A DNA stretch of 64,000 nt, taken from assembly GCA_017640445.1 (NCBI GenBank), contig JAEPQQ010000007.1, positions 1 through 64,000 on the forward strand, read 5' to 3'. The position numbers were made by a program, and so were the translations under genes. The stretch's first letter is position 1. The number at the start of each line of letters is the position of its first letter. Positions 29,866-40,274 of this stretch are shown here, piece by piece. Under the pieces are notes generated by a model. It saw only the letters and a program-made list of their open reading frames with translations, ran no database searches and was not told where the DNA came from. The DNA is from Bacteroidia bacterium. GTDB lineage: Bacteria; Bacteroidota; Bacteroidia; NS11-12g; UBA9320.

Positions 29866-30741
29866 TTACCAGTTGATTTTCTCTTCCTCCTTTTTCTCTT
29901 CTTTTTTGCGGATGTCCTTCGTAGGAGTAACCTTCTTTTTTTCTCGTCGGGGAGTCGAATTTGTGCGTGAGGGAGGTCTTCTGTAGGTAGGAGAAGGAGA
30001 ATAGTAGTTGTTGGGTGCAGTGCGCTCTATTGAGCTGTGGTCTTGTTCCACTTTAAATAGCTTCCAGTTAAGGGCAACGCCAAGCACAAATAAATCGGTA
30101 TGTGGCCAGGTTTCACTTTCGTATTCGAACGAAGTAGCGGTTTCTTCAATGCTGTTCATGTCGAAATAGGTGGCCTGATTGCCCCTGGTGTAATCTGCGC
30201 GTATCTCAAAACCAAAGGCTGGTTTTAGACCAATGCGCATCCCAGCTCCAACACCATACCTAAAGGTACGATGTGTATGAACCTTTTGCACATCGTCTTC
30301 GTATTCTTCTGAGCTTCCTTTTACCCCGGTTACGGTTTGAGAAACGAATTTTCGGTGCCCTACAATAGCGTCTGTAAAAAAGGTCACACGGTCGTTGGCT
30401 TTGTACCCAAATCGCGTAATAAAGTGTTGCCCAACGTTGTAGTTCTTAAAGGCAACTTCTCCTTCTTCGTTTATCGGGTCGGCAAGTGCCACATCAAAGG
30501 TTTCTTTGCCTGCATTAAGCCGGTCGAAATAAGCGCCAAAACGAAGCTCAAATGGTTGATTTTGAGGTAAGAATGACTTTGTGGTCAGGTTGAAAAACAT
30601 GCCTGATCCAGGTTTGTAAACACTGCTGTCGAACCGATCAACAGGGCCTAGTCCAACGGCTCCAAATCCAAATTGCCATTGAGCTAATGAGCTGGCAATG
30701 CCACATAGGGAAAAAGTCAAGAGTAAAAGTGTACGTTTCAT
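29866..30741 (-). CDS. Outer membrane beta-barrel-like protein with Lys/Glu/Arg-rich C-terminal tail
   Basis: Signal peptide, alternating beta pattern, tail RREKKKVTPTKDIRKKEEKKEEEKINW. Confidence 0.5.
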   Translation of the reverse strand: MKRTLLLLTFSLCGIASSLAQWQFGFGAVGLGPVDRFDSSVYKPGSGMFFNLTTKSFLPQNQPFELRFGAYFDRLNAGKETFDVALADPINEEGEVAFKNYNVGQHFITRFGYKANDRVTFFTDAIVGHRKFVSQTVTGVKGSSEEYEDDVQKVHTHRTFRYGVGAGMRIGLKPAFGFEIRADYTRGNQATYFDMNSIEETATSFEYESETWPHTDLFVLGVALNWKLFKVEQDHSSIERTAPNNYYSPSPTYRRPPSRTNSTPRREKKKVTPTKDIRKKEEKKEEEKINW

Positions 30742-30786
30742 AACGAGATATGCAAGTTACAAAACACAAACCGTACCAGATGTCGT

Positions 30787-31560
30787 CTATTTGTCTAAAA
30801 AGAAGCTGAACGTGTCTCCACGGAGACCGATTCGAAGTGTTTCCAATGGGATTACTTCGTTGGGAGCAATGTTACCAAGACTTACGTTGGCGCCGTATAA
30901 TTCAATAAACCAAACTTGTTGTACCTTCTTGGGTGCTTCCCATAAGATCTTCTCTTGAGGGATTTGCGTTAGAATTTCTTCGACAAGTCCTGAGCGAACT
31001 TCCCCCGACTTACGGAAAATACCTACAGTACCACTTTCGCGGGCTTCTGCAATCACTTTCCATGCCCCGGCTTCCAGTTCAGCCTTCATCATGGCAATCC
31101 ATTTGTAGGGAGGTATAATCTTTTCTGTGTCTTTTGAACCTACCTCAGATAATACGGTATAGTCTTTGGCAAATTCAGAAATATACGAACACTTTTCTTC
31201 TTCCGTAATTTCGATACTTCCATCACTGATTTCAACATGGGTAATGCCAAATTCGTCCAAAACGCGTTTGTATTCATCCAGTTTGTTTCTTACAAGGAAA
31301 GCCTCGAAGAGGGTTCCTCCAAAATAAACAGGTATGTTGGCGGCCTTATACAGGGCCAGTTTTTCTTTTAATTTGGGGGTTACGATAGACGTACCAAAAC
31401 CGAGTTTTACGATGTCTACGTATTGTTCGGAAGACTCAAGAAAATCTTCAACCTGACGAAGTCCGAGTCCTTTATCCATTACCATGGTCATTCCTGCATT
31501 TCTTGGTTTTACAGGTCGTTCGGGTAAAGAGGGTAATTGGTAATTATAGGATTTGTTCAT
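30787..31560 (-). CDS. Phosphosulfolactate synthase (ComA family)
   Basis: ~257 aa; RPVKPRNAGMTMVMDKGLGLRQVEDFLE...VDIVKLGFGTS...VYFGGTLFEAF...HVEISDGSIEI. Confidence 0.85.
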   Translation of the reverse strand: MNKSYNYQLPSLPERPVKPRNAGMTMVMDKGLGLRQVEDFLESSEQYVDIVKLGFGTSIVTPKLKEKLALYKAANIPVYFGGTLFEAFLVRNKLDEYKRVLDEFGITHVEISDGSIEITEEEKCSYISEFAKDYTVLSEVGSKDTEKIIPPYKWIAMMKAELEAGAWKVIAEARESGTVGIFRKSGEVRSGLVEEILTQIPQEKILWEAPKKVQQVWFIELYGANVSLGNIAPNEVIPLETLRIGLRGDTFSFFLDK

Positions 31561-31564
31561 TCTA

Positions 31565-32968
31565 TTATTTTTCGTTTCTGTAAAGGTCAATAATGTCGTT
31601 AATTGCTTTGTTTTTGGCTAGCCCGGGCGCATCGCTGAACAGCAATTCGTGCTCTTCAAAACTCAACAATAAGGCATCCGTTAGTCGTTCAAAACCTTCT
31701 GCACTTTTATCCGTGAGAAAGCAGTAGGCGGATAGTTTGTACAGCAACTTGGCGCTCTTTGCAATGAGCTTTAATGCTTCTTGCAGAGTGTTTATGGCTA
31801 CCGCGGTTTGTCCATATTGATGTTGCAGACTGGCAAGTAATAACCAAACTGATTCCCGATAAGGAGATGTGTCGGTCATTTCTTCCAACTTGGTTTCTGC
31901 TTCGTCTATCAGGCCAACGGTAATCTGGGTTTTAACCAGTTCAAGTAAGATATACTCGTCGTCTGGTAAGATGTTGTTAGCCTTTTTGAAGAACGAAAGA
32001 GCTTCGGCGTGTTTTTCTTCCATCGCGTATGTCTGGCCCAATCCGTGCCATGCGTGTCCAAACTTTGGATCCGTCTTTAACGCGAGTTTATAGTACATCC
32101 TGCTCTTCGATATACGGTTCATGGCTTTATAACAATCGCCTAGATTAACGTAGGCAAATTGGTCGGCCCCTTCCAGTTTAATGTATTCGTCAAACGATTT
32201 CGATGCTTCGAGGTAGTTGCTTTGTTCAACCAGGCATTGGCCGCGTTCAAAATGGGCTTCCGCGTATTCATCATCAATTGCCAAGGCAAAGTCAAACGCG
32301 CTTAATGCGGCGTCGTGATCGCCTTTGCCCATATATATTTGACCAAGTGTTAGCCACACCACTTCATGGTATGGGTCACTGTCGAGGTACGCTGTGAATA
32401 TCCGAACGCCATCTTCATAGGCATCCATCAACTGAAGGCAGAAGTGCGATTCCAGTATAAGTCGGTCTTCTTCAACTTTTGAGCTGAAAATCTGCTCAAT
32501 CATGTTGATGGCAAGCGTGGTGTTGCCAATGTTGAAATAGACAAACATCTTCAGTACGAGGATGTCGTTTGTGCTGGCGCCTTGCTCCAGGGCCATGTCA
32601 AATTGTTCCAGAGCTTCCAGAGGCCTGTTCATTAGTTCCAGAATGCTGCCTCTCTGAGCAAGATAGTCAGGGTGGTTTGGGTCCAGATCCAATGCAACAT
32701 CAATGAGTTGCAAGGCCTTATCCGTATTGTCTGTTATGGTGTGAATAAAGCCTTTTTTGGCATAGAAAGTGGCATCGTAAGGATGTTGCTCTATAGCAAT
32801 TTGTGCTGCTTTAAGCGCGGTTCGGTAATTGGGTTTTTCGATGTAATAATCGATCAGATGGGTGAGGTTCTCAGGGGTGTAATAGTCGAAGTCACCATCG
32901 GCGTGGTTTTGTTCAAATCGATTGATAAGAGCCTTCAGCTCACCGTCCGTAATTTCCTCTCCGTCCAT
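31565..32968 (-). CDS. Tetratricopeptide repeat protein
   Basis: Multiple TPR motifs (ATFYAKKGFIHTITDNTDKALQLIDVALDLDPNHPDYLAQRGSILEL...); start set at 32968. Confidence 0.85.
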   Translation of the reverse strand: MDGEEITDGELKALINRFEQNHADGDFDYYTPENLTHLIDYYIEKPNYRTALKAAQIAIEQHPYDATFYAKKGFIHTITDNTDKALQLIDVALDLDPNHPDYLAQRGSILELMNRPLEALEQFDMALEQGASTNDILVLKMFVYFNIGNTTLAINMIEQIFSSKVEEDRLILESHFCLQLMDAYEDGVRIFTAYLDSDPYHEVVWLTLGQIYMGKGDHDAALSAFDFALAIDDEYAEAHFERGQCLVEQSNYLEASKSFDEYIKLEGADQFAYVNLGDCYKAMNRISKSRMYYKLALKTDPKFGHAWHGLGQTYAMEEKHAEALSFFKKANNILPDDEYILLELVKTQITVGLIDEAETKLEEMTDTSPYRESVWLLLASLQHQYGQTAVAINTLQEALKLIAKSAKLLYKLSAYCFLTDKSAEGFERLTDALLLSFEEHELLFSDAPGLAKNKAINDIIDLYRNEK

Positions 32969-33064
32969 GATGCTCTTTGTTTGAAGCAAAGCTAGAGAAA
33001 TCGTGCAAAACAACGTATTAATAAGCGGATAAATATGGTTAATTTGCCCACAAATTTTCCATAG

Positions 33065-36000
33065 ATGAAGAATTTAGTAATTAGCCTATTGACCCTTGTT
33101 CTTGCACTTTCTGCTCAGTCGGAATCCCGATTTATGCGACCTGCACCGTCAGGTTCGGACCAGCGCCAATCGGAGTGGCAGCAACGTGTTGATTACTCCA
33201 TTGACGTACGTTTAAACGATGAAGATCATACACTTACCGGGCTGGCCAAATACACATATACAAACAACTCTCCAAAGGAATTACACGAGTTATATTTTCA
33301 TATATGGCCGAACGCTTACAAGGATGATAAAACCGATTTTGCACGGCAGTTTTTGCTAAACGGGTCCACTAATTTTCACTTTGCAGAGGAAGATGAGCTT
33401 GGGCGTATCGATAAGCTTGATTTTCAGGTGCGGGGAGAGAAGGTAAAGTGGTCGTATTACGGCGATCAGATTGACATCTGTGTATTAGCGCTTGCACAAC
33501 CTGTTAAACCCGGTGAAACAGTTGAGATAGAGACGCCTTTCTTCGTAAAGATACCCGGGAGTTTTTCACGTTTTGGCCACGATGGTCAAAGCTATCAAAT
33601 AACACAATGGTACCCCAAACCAGCTGTATTTGATGTGAATGGCTGGAACCCCATGCCTTATTTAAACCAGGGTGAATTTTATTCGGAGTTTGGTCGATTT
33701 GAGGTGAAGATATCTGTACCAAAGAATTATGTAGTAGCAGCGACAGGGGTGTTGCAGGAAGAGTCTGAGAAGGCATTTATTCAGGATCGTATTGAGAACC
33801 CTTTGAAACCAGGCCAACAACCCGAAAAGACAAATGAGTATAAGACCATCACGTTTGTTCAGGATAACGTTCACGATTTTGCGTGGTTTGCCGACAAGAA
33901 ATTTAACGTAAGCAGAGGTTCAGTGAAGCTGGCCAATGGAAATGTGGTTGAGACCTTCGTATATGCCGATGAACCAGCTGCTACATTGAAGGACAGCAGG
34001 TTGAACATCGCCACGGCACTTACCTATTATTCCAACCACTGCGGTTACTATCCATATAGCCACTGTTCGGTGGTGAAGGGTGCATTAAAAGCCGGAGGCG
34101 GTATGGAGTATCCAATGATCACCGTGGTTGCGAATCTGGACGAAGAAGTGGTGATTCATGAAGTTGGACATAACTGGTTTTATGGTATTTTGGGTAGTAA
34201 TGAACGGCTCTACCCCTGGATGGATGAGTCAATCAACTCCTATTTCGAGTATGAGGCAATGCATGGCGGAAATGACGAGGAGGAGATAAGCCTTGATCAG
34301 GGGAAGTTTGACCTGGCCAATGTGAACGATTTAGCCATGAATATTGGCGCAAGGCAACTAGAGCGCTCTGAATTACACCAGAGTATCGGGGAAGAAAGCA
34401 AATTACTAACCGGGGCCAATTACGGCCTTATGGTATATGGTAAGGGTGCCACAGCCTTTGGTTATCTGAAAGAATATCTTGGCCAGGCGACCCTCGACAA
34501 ATGTTTTCAGGCCTATTTCGAAGAATGGAAGTTCCGACATCCTCTTCCAGGTGATATTCACGCGGTGTTTGCCCGAGAAAGTGGAAAAGACCTGAATTGG
34601 TTTTTTAAAGACTTGCTTGTGAGTGAAGAACACCTCGACTATAAAATGAAAAAGGTGAACGAAGACGGCAGTCTTTTGGTGGAAAATGTTGGCGGCATGA
34701 TATGCCCTTACGAAATTGGATACTTTGTCAATGGTATATTGGTTGAATCTCAATGGGTGGAAGGACATGCCGGAGCGCAAAGAGTTGTACCCGTTCTCAA
34801 GGCCTATGAAGTGGCCAAGATCGACCCCAGGGAGGTAATGCCGGAGTCCGATCGCCAGAACAATTCGATCAGAGCTCGGGGAATGTTTAAAAAGGTGGAG
34901 CCATTAAAGGTCCAGGGCCTATCGCTTGTGGAAGACCCTAATACATCGTCGCTCAATACCACTCCATTGGTAGGTTGGAACCGGTACAACAAGTGGATGC
35001 TTGGTCTTTGGGTGAACAACCATGTTACACCAACAAATCGGTTTACTTTTTCGGCAACACCATTGTACAGCTTTGCCACAAACGATGTTAACGGATATCT
35101 CAATGTGAACTATAAGATATTCCGGAATGCCGGCTTGCGACAGGTCAAACTAGGTGTTAAAGGTTCACGATTTGCCTACCTCGATGGGAACTTTTCCTAC
35201 AACAGAGTAGTGCCATATCTAACGTTAAACATGCGTAACAGGGATAAGCGCATCCCTATTTCGTCAAGTTTGACCCTGCGGTCAAGCATGATCTCTATGA
35301 CTCCTAATTTTGATCAAGGGGCGGAGATTGCCTCTCTTGCTCAGGATACAGGGCTAGCCCTGGGCAGGCGACAAATTCAGGAATCGTTGGCCGATCAATT
35401 CATCGACCTGATTTATGAGTATAAAAATCGGAAAGCACTTAATCCATCAAGTTTTAAGGCCACTGTTCAAATTGGAAGTCCAAACATGGCTACACACCGT
35501 TTTGATACAAGTGCTCAACAGATTATCAAGTCTACCGCATCAGATATGTTTGCGAAACTCAACGTGGAATACAAGAAACACATCAACTACAAGTTGAAAA
35601 GAAAAGGCTTCGACCTGAGGGTGTTTGGAGGTGTTTTTCTCGATCCGGCAGACAATGGACTGTACCATTACCGAATGGAGTCGGCAGCAGGCAAATGGGA
35701 TTACACTTTTGATCAGGTGCTAATGGGTAGGGGAGCTACTGATGGTCTTTGGAGTCGGCAGATTACCCAAACCGACGTTTTTCTTAAAGAACCGGGTGCA
35801 TTTGGCAATATGGATCAATGGACACTTGCTGTGAATCTGAAGTCTGATTTACCCGTAAAACTCCCATTGGGTGTGTATTTGGACGCCTTTACGTTCAACG
35901 ATATCAAAGACTCACCAAATGTATCAGAGGGAGAATCATTTATCTATAACGGTGGATTGATGGTAAAGATCATCCCGAAGTATCTCGAAGTATATCTACC

Positions 36001-36142
36001 TCTGTTTAGTTCAAATATGATCAGAGAGGCACAGGAGTTACAAGGAATTGATGGCCTTGGTCAACGCATTACGTTCACCCTTAATCTCAACTTGTTTGAT
36101 GAGTTGGGAATACAAGATGTATTGAAACTTGCCGGAATGTAA
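33065..36142 (+). CDS. M1 family (aminopeptidase N-like) metallopeptidase
   Basis: 1025 aa; GGGMEYPMI exopeptidase motif and HEVGHNWFYGILGSNE...E zinc-binding motif; signal peptide. Confidence 0.9.
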   Translation: MKNLVISLLTLVLALSAQSESRFMRPAPSGSDQRQSEWQQRVDYSIDVRLNDEDHTLTGLAKYTYTNNSPKELHELYFHIWPNAYKDDKTDFARQFLLNGSTNFHFAEEDELGRIDKLDFQVRGEKVKWSYYGDQIDICVLALAQPVKPGETVEIETPFFVKIPGSFSRFGHDGQSYQITQWYPKPAVFDVNGWNPMPYLNQGEFYSEFGRFEVKISVPKNYVVAATGVLQEESEKAFIQDRIENPLKPGQQPEKTNEYKTITFVQDNVHDFAWFADKKFNVSRGSVKLANGNVVETFVYADEPAATLKDSRLNIATALTYYSNHCGYYPYSHCSVVKGALKAGGGMEYPMITVVANLDEEVVIHEVGHNWFYGILGSNERLYPWMDESINSYFEYEAMHGGNDEEEISLDQGKFDLANVNDLAMNIGARQLERSELHQSIGEESKLLTGANYGLMVYGKGATAFGYLKEYLGQATLDKCFQAYFEEWKFRHPLPGDIHAVFARESGKDLNWFFKDLLVSEEHLDYKMKKVNEDGSLLVENVGGMICPYEIGYFVNGILVESQWVEGHAGAQRVVPVLKAYEVAKIDPREVMPESDRQNNSIRARGMFKKVEPLKVQGLSLVEDPNTSSLNTTPLVGWNRYNKWMLGLWVNNHVTPTNRFTFSATPLYSFATNDVNGYLNVNYKIFRNAGLRQVKLGVKGSRFAYLDGNFSYNRVVPYLTLNMRNRDKRIPISSSLTLRSSMISMTPNFDQGAEIASLAQDTGLALGRRQIQESLADQFIDLIYEYKNRKALNPSSFKATVQIGSPNMATHRFDTSAQQIIKSTASDMFAKLNVEYKKHINYKLKRKGFDLRVFGGVFLDPADNGLYHYRMESAAGKWDYTFDQVLMGRGATDGLWSRQITQTDVFLKEPGAFGNMDQWTLAVNLKSDLPVKLPLGVYLDAFTFNDIKDSPNVSEGESFIYNGGLMVKIIPKYLEVYLPLFSSNMIREAQELQGIDGLGQRITFTLNLNLFDELGIQDVLKLAGM

Positions 36143-36165
36143 GGCAAGAACCTATTAGAGCCTGA

Positions 36166-37389
36166 TTAAACCAGAAGTTTTACAGGGTTCTCAAGAAGTT
36201 CTTTAAACGTTTGCAAGAACTGTGAACCTACCACGCCGTCAACCACACGGTGATCGCACGACAGGGTAACCTTCATAACACTTCCTACCTTCATTTCGCC
36301 ATTCTCAACCACAACGGTTTCCTTGGCTGCACCTACGGCCATGATACAAGCGTCTGGTGGATTGATGATTGCAGTGAATTCTTCAATACCAAACATGCCT
36401 AGGTTAGATATGGTAAAGGTATTTCCTTCCCAATCGGCAGGTTGTAGTTTCTTGTCTTTAGCCTTAGCCGAGTATGCCTTAACCTCTGCGCTTATTTGCG
36501 ATAAAGGTTTGGTGTTGGCAAAGCGAACAACAGGAACAAGCAAGCCTTCATCAACCGCCATAGCCACTCCAACATGGATGTGGTCGTTGGTTCTAATGGT
36601 GTCGCCCAGCCATGATGAATTCACTTTTGGGTGACGCTGCAACGCTACGGCTGCTGCTTTAACAATCACATCGTTCATCGAGATTTTTGTCTCGGAGTAT
36701 TCATTCATTTCCTTTCGGGCCTGAATAGCTTTGTCCATACGCACTTCCATGGTGAGGTAGAAATGGGGTGCGGTAAACTTACTTTCACTTAACCTTCTGG
36801 CAATAGTTTTACGCATTTGAGATACCGGTGTGGTCGAGAACGACTCAACACCTGAAGTGCCCGCAAATGCTGGGGCAGGAGTGTAATTTTCTACATCTCG
36901 TTTAACAATACGTCCACCTTCACCAGTTCCGGGAATCTGACCAATGTCAAACCCCTTGTCACTTGCCATTTTCTTGGCTAAAGGAGAGGCCAGAGTGCGC
37001 CCATTTGACGAAGGAGCGGGTGTTGGCGCAACAGTAGGAGTTGTTACGGAAGGAGCTGTTTGTTGAGGCGTTGCTACAGGTGCAGATGCTTCCTCGGCTT
37101 TTGCTTCTTCCTTGGCAGGAGGAGCGGTCAAAAGGTCTGCAAAATCTTCACCTTTTTTGCCCACAATAGCGATGACGCTATCTACTGGAATTGTATCCCC
37201 TTCATTGGCGTTAAGATGCAGGACGGTTCCCTTTTCGTAATTGTCAAGATCCATGGTGGCCTTGTCTGTTTCCACCTCAGCCAGGATGTCTCCCGACTTG
37301 ATCTCATCGCCCACTTTTACTTGCCACGACACGATCACACCTTCCTCCATGGTGTCGCTCATTTTTGGTAACTTTATTGCTACTGCCAT
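36166..37389 (-). CDS. Pyruvate dehydrogenase complex E2 (dihydrolipoamide acetyltransferase)
   Basis: 407 aa; VETDKATMDLDNYEKG lipoyl site, E3-binding GTGEGGRIVKRDVE, catalytic SCDHRVVDGVVG. Confidence 0.93.
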   Translation of the reverse strand: MAVAIKLPKMSDTMEEGVIVSWQVKVGDEIKSGDILAEVETDKATMDLDNYEKGTVLHLNANEGDTIPVDSVIAIVGKKGEDFADLLTAPPAKEEAKAEEASAPVATPQQTAPSVTTPTVAPTPAPSSNGRTLASPLAKKMASDKGFDIGQIPGTGEGGRIVKRDVENYTPAPAFAGTSGVESFSTTPVSQMRKTIARRLSESKFTAPHFYLTMEVRMDKAIQARKEMNEYSETKISMNDVIVKAAAVALQRHPKVNSSWLGDTIRTNDHIHVGVAMAVDEGLLVPVVRFANTKPLSQISAEVKAYSAKAKDKKLQPADWEGNTFTISNLGMFGIEEFTAIINPPDACIMAVGAAKETVVVENGEMKVGSVMKVTLSCDHRVVDGVVGSQFLQTFKELLENPVKLLV

Positions 37390-37518
37390 AATCTCTTTAT
37401 TCCAAAACGCAAAACTAACATATAAGGTTCAAATATTGTTGAAAACGGGAAGCAGAAGTTCGCTTATTTTGAACTACGAACAACGCGGTATTGCCGTTTT
37501 TTAGAAGTACATTAGACA

Positions 37519-38313
37519 ATGACCCAGTACGAAGATTTTCTTAAACATGTTTATTTGCAAGGTGTTGACAAAGGTGACCGTACAGGAACCGGAACACGCA
37601 GCGTTTTTGGAGGTCAACTGAGGTTCGATCTCAGTGAAGGATTTCCATTGATAACCACCAAGAAGGTTCACTTGAAATCTATCATCTATGAGTTGTTGTG
37701 GTTTCTAAAAGGCGACACCAACATAAAGTATCTCACTGACAACGGCGTTCGCATTTGGAATGAGTGGGCTGATGAGAACGGTGACCTTGGCCCTGTTTAC
37801 GGAAAGCAATGGCGAAGCTGGACGGCAGCCGATGGACGTGTAATTGATCAAATTGAGCAAGTACTTGACCTCATTCGGAACAACCCAAACAGCCGACGAA
37901 TCATTGTGAATGCATGGAACGTAGGAGACTTGCCCGATATGGCGCTTAGCCCGTGTCACTGTATGTTTCAGTTTTATGTAGCCGATGGAAAGTTGAGTTG
38001 CCAGCTGTATCAGCGCAGTGCCGACCTGTTTCTTGGTGTTCCGTTTAACATCGCGTCGTATGCACTCTTAACCATGATGATTGCTCAGGTTACCGGATTA
38101 GGCGTTGGCGAGTATGTTCATACCTTTGGTGACGCTCACATTTACTCGAATCACTTTGAGCAGGTGGAATTACAGTTGAGCAGAAATACACACCCTTATC
38201 CCACCATGAAACTAAATCCGGATGTGAAGAGTCTGTTCGATTTTGATTACGACGATTTTACCTTGGAGAACTATAATCCGCATCCCCCGATCAAAGGGAA
38301 GGTAGCGGTATAG
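37519..38313 (+). CDS. thyA: Thymidylate synthase
   Basis: 264 aa; [43 protein letters not shown]. Confidence 0.98.
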   Translation: MTQYEDFLKHVYLQGVDKGDRTGTGTRSVFGGQLRFDLSEGFPLITTKKVHLKSIIYELLWFLKGDTNIKYLTDNGVRIWNEWADENGDLGPVYGKQWRSWTAADGRVIDQIEQVLDLIRNNPNSRRIIVNAWNVGDLPDMALSPCHCMFQFYVADGKLSCQLYQRSADLFLGVPFNIASYALLTMMIAQVTGLGVGEYVHTFGDAHIYSNHFEQVELQLSRNTHPYPTMKLNPDVKSLFDFDYDDFTLENYNPHPPIKGKVAV

Positions 38314-38348
38314 TTGCGAAACCTTCAGGAAATGGTATATTCGACTTT

Positions 38349-38792
38349 ATGAAGTATACCTGCACCGTTACTATTAATGCCCCTTTGGACCGGGTAGTTG
38401 AACTTTGGAATGACCCAACGCATTTTGGTCAATGGCAAGATGGTTTTCATAGCATCGAACTGGTTGAGGGAAATGTAGACGAAGTAGGAGCAGTATCAAG
38501 AATAAAGATGAAAATTGGGAAGCGCGACATGGAGTTGATCGAAACACTATTGGTTTGTGATCTCCCTAGAGAGAAAAAGGGACTATACGAACATGTTCAC
38601 ATGACCAATACGCAAAGTTCCAGATTTGAAGCGCAGGGAGAGGGACTGACAAAATATACATCGGAAGTAGAGTATACAAAGTTTAACGGCCCTATGATCA
38701 ATGTAATGGCCCGATTGTTTCCGGGTATGTTCCGAAAACAAAGTCAAAAGTGGATGGATCAGTTTAAGGCTTTTGTTGAAAAACAAGCGTAA
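38349..38792 (+). CDS. SRPBCC family protein
   Basis: 147 aa; YTCTVTINAPLDRVVELWNDPTHFGQWQDGFHSIELVEG. Confidence 0.85.
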   Translation: MKYTCTVTINAPLDRVVELWNDPTHFGQWQDGFHSIELVEGNVDEVGAVSRIKMKIGKRDMELIETLLVCDLPREKKGLYEHVHMTNTQSSRFEAQGEGLTKYTSEVEYTKFNGPMINVMARLFPGMFRKQSQKWMDQFKAFVEKQA

Positions 38793-38967
38793 GGGCCACC
38801 TTTGTGGAGGCAGCCCCGTTTAACAGTTATTCAATTAGAGTTTGGTCAGGTGCTTGGTTCAATGCCCTGCTATTCGAATTCGTACGTGCAAATACGGTGA
38901 TACCTGACTCAGATTCAATCCCAAACCTCCCAGCGTAGCATATTAACCTCCGAACGTATCATTTTGG

Positions 38968-40248
38968 TCAGTAACCGTACTTTTCTTTCCAATAGGCATG
39001 CATGCGTTTTCGTGTTTCGTTCTCCCTGGGATTGTTCAATGGTTCATAAAAAACAGTGCCCGAGATTTCCTCTGGCATGAATTCCTGTTTAACGAAACCA
39101 CCATAGTCGTGGGCGTATTGGTATCCCACGCCATAGTCCAACTCCTTCATTAACTTGGTGGGGGCATTGCGAATATGCAGAGGTACAGAGAGGTTACCCG
39201 TGTCACGAGCAACTTTCTGTGCTTTCTTCAAAGCCATGTATGTAGAGTTGCTTTTTGGAGACGTAGCCAGGTAAACCGCTACCTGTGACAATACTATACT
39301 ACATTCAGGGTAACCAATCATTTGACATGCCTGCATCCCGTTTGTAGCCATAACAAGCGCCGTTGGGTTTGCGTTCCCAATGTCTTCACTCGCTAGAATG
39401 ACCATTCTTCGGGCAATAAACATGGGGTCTTCACCACCCTCAATCATACGAGCCAGATAATAAACCGAGGCATTGGGGTCGCTGCCCCGTAAGGATTTGA
39501 TAAACGCCGAAATAACATCGTAATGCTGATCACCTGACTTGTCGTACATCAGGCGATTTTGTTGAATCGACTTTTCAACCAGGTCGTTGGTAATGGTAAT
39601 TTGCTTTGCATCACCTTTGGTGTTCACGATTATTTCAAGTGTGTTCAGAATTCTTCGTGCATCACCACCAGAAAGAACCATTAAGGCGTCGAGCTCTTTA
39701 GGTATGATCTTTTTCGTTTTGAGCACGCTGTCTTCTCGAATTGCTCGCTCTACAACCTCTGTCAGATCCTGTTTTTCAAGACTTTTCAGTACGTATACTT
39801 CAGAACGGCTAAGAAGGGCAGAGTTGACCTCAAATGATGGGTTTTCTGTTGTGGCTCCAATTAGCGTAATAATGCCTTGTTCCACGGCACTTAACAAGCT
39901 GTCTTGCTGTGATTTATTGAAACGGTGAATTTCGTCAATAAACAGCACCGCGTTTTGTTGCCCCATAAACTGGCTGCGCTTGGCCTTGTCAATCACTTCG
40001 CGAACCTGTTTTACTCCGGATTCCGTGGCGCTCAGGGTGAAGAAGGGGCGGTTTAGTTCATTGGATATGATCCGGGCAAGTGTTGTTTTTCCAACACCAG
40101 GTGGCCCCCAGAAGATCATAGAAGGAAGGGCTCCGTTTTTGATCGAGTTATACAGTGGCTTGCCCTTGCCAATGATGTGTTTTTGCCCAATGTATTCGTC
40201 TAAACTTTTAGGACGAACTCGTTCTGCCAAAGGTACACTCGAAATCAT
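38968..40248 (-). CDS. rarA: Replication-associated recombination protein A (AAA+ ATPase)
   Basis: 426 aa; IFWGPPGVGKTTLARII, VLFIDEIHRFNKSQQD, ASEDIGNANP. Confidence 0.95.
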   Translation of the reverse strand: MISSVPLAERVRPKSLDEYIGQKHIIGKGKPLYNSIKNGALPSMIFWGPPGVGKTTLARIISNELNRPFFTLSATESGVKQVREVIDKAKRSQFMGQQNAVLFIDEIHRFNKSQQDSLLSAVEQGIITLIGATTENPSFEVNSALLSRSEVYVLKSLEKQDLTEVVERAIREDSVLKTKKIIPKELDALMVLSGGDARRILNTLEIIVNTKGDAKQITITNDLVEKSIQQNRLMYDKSGDQHYDVISAFIKSLRGSDPNASVYYLARMIEGGEDPMFIARRMVILASEDIGNANPTALVMATNGMQACQMIGYPECSIVLSQVAVYLATSPKSNSTYMALKKAQKVARDTGNLSVPLHIRNAPTKLMKELDYGVGYQYAHDYGGFVKQEFMPEEISGTVFYEPLNNPRENETRKRMHAYWKEKYGY

Positions 40249-40274
40249 AGTCCAAATGTACGCAAATGAATAGT

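Noticed and set aside
38793-38967. 175-bp gap between convergent genes with short inverted repeats (GTCAGGT...ACCTGAC), considered as tRNA or small RNA
   Set aside because: No tRNA cloverleaf or T-loop pattern, no T-tract, stem too short and widely spaced to support an RNA gene.
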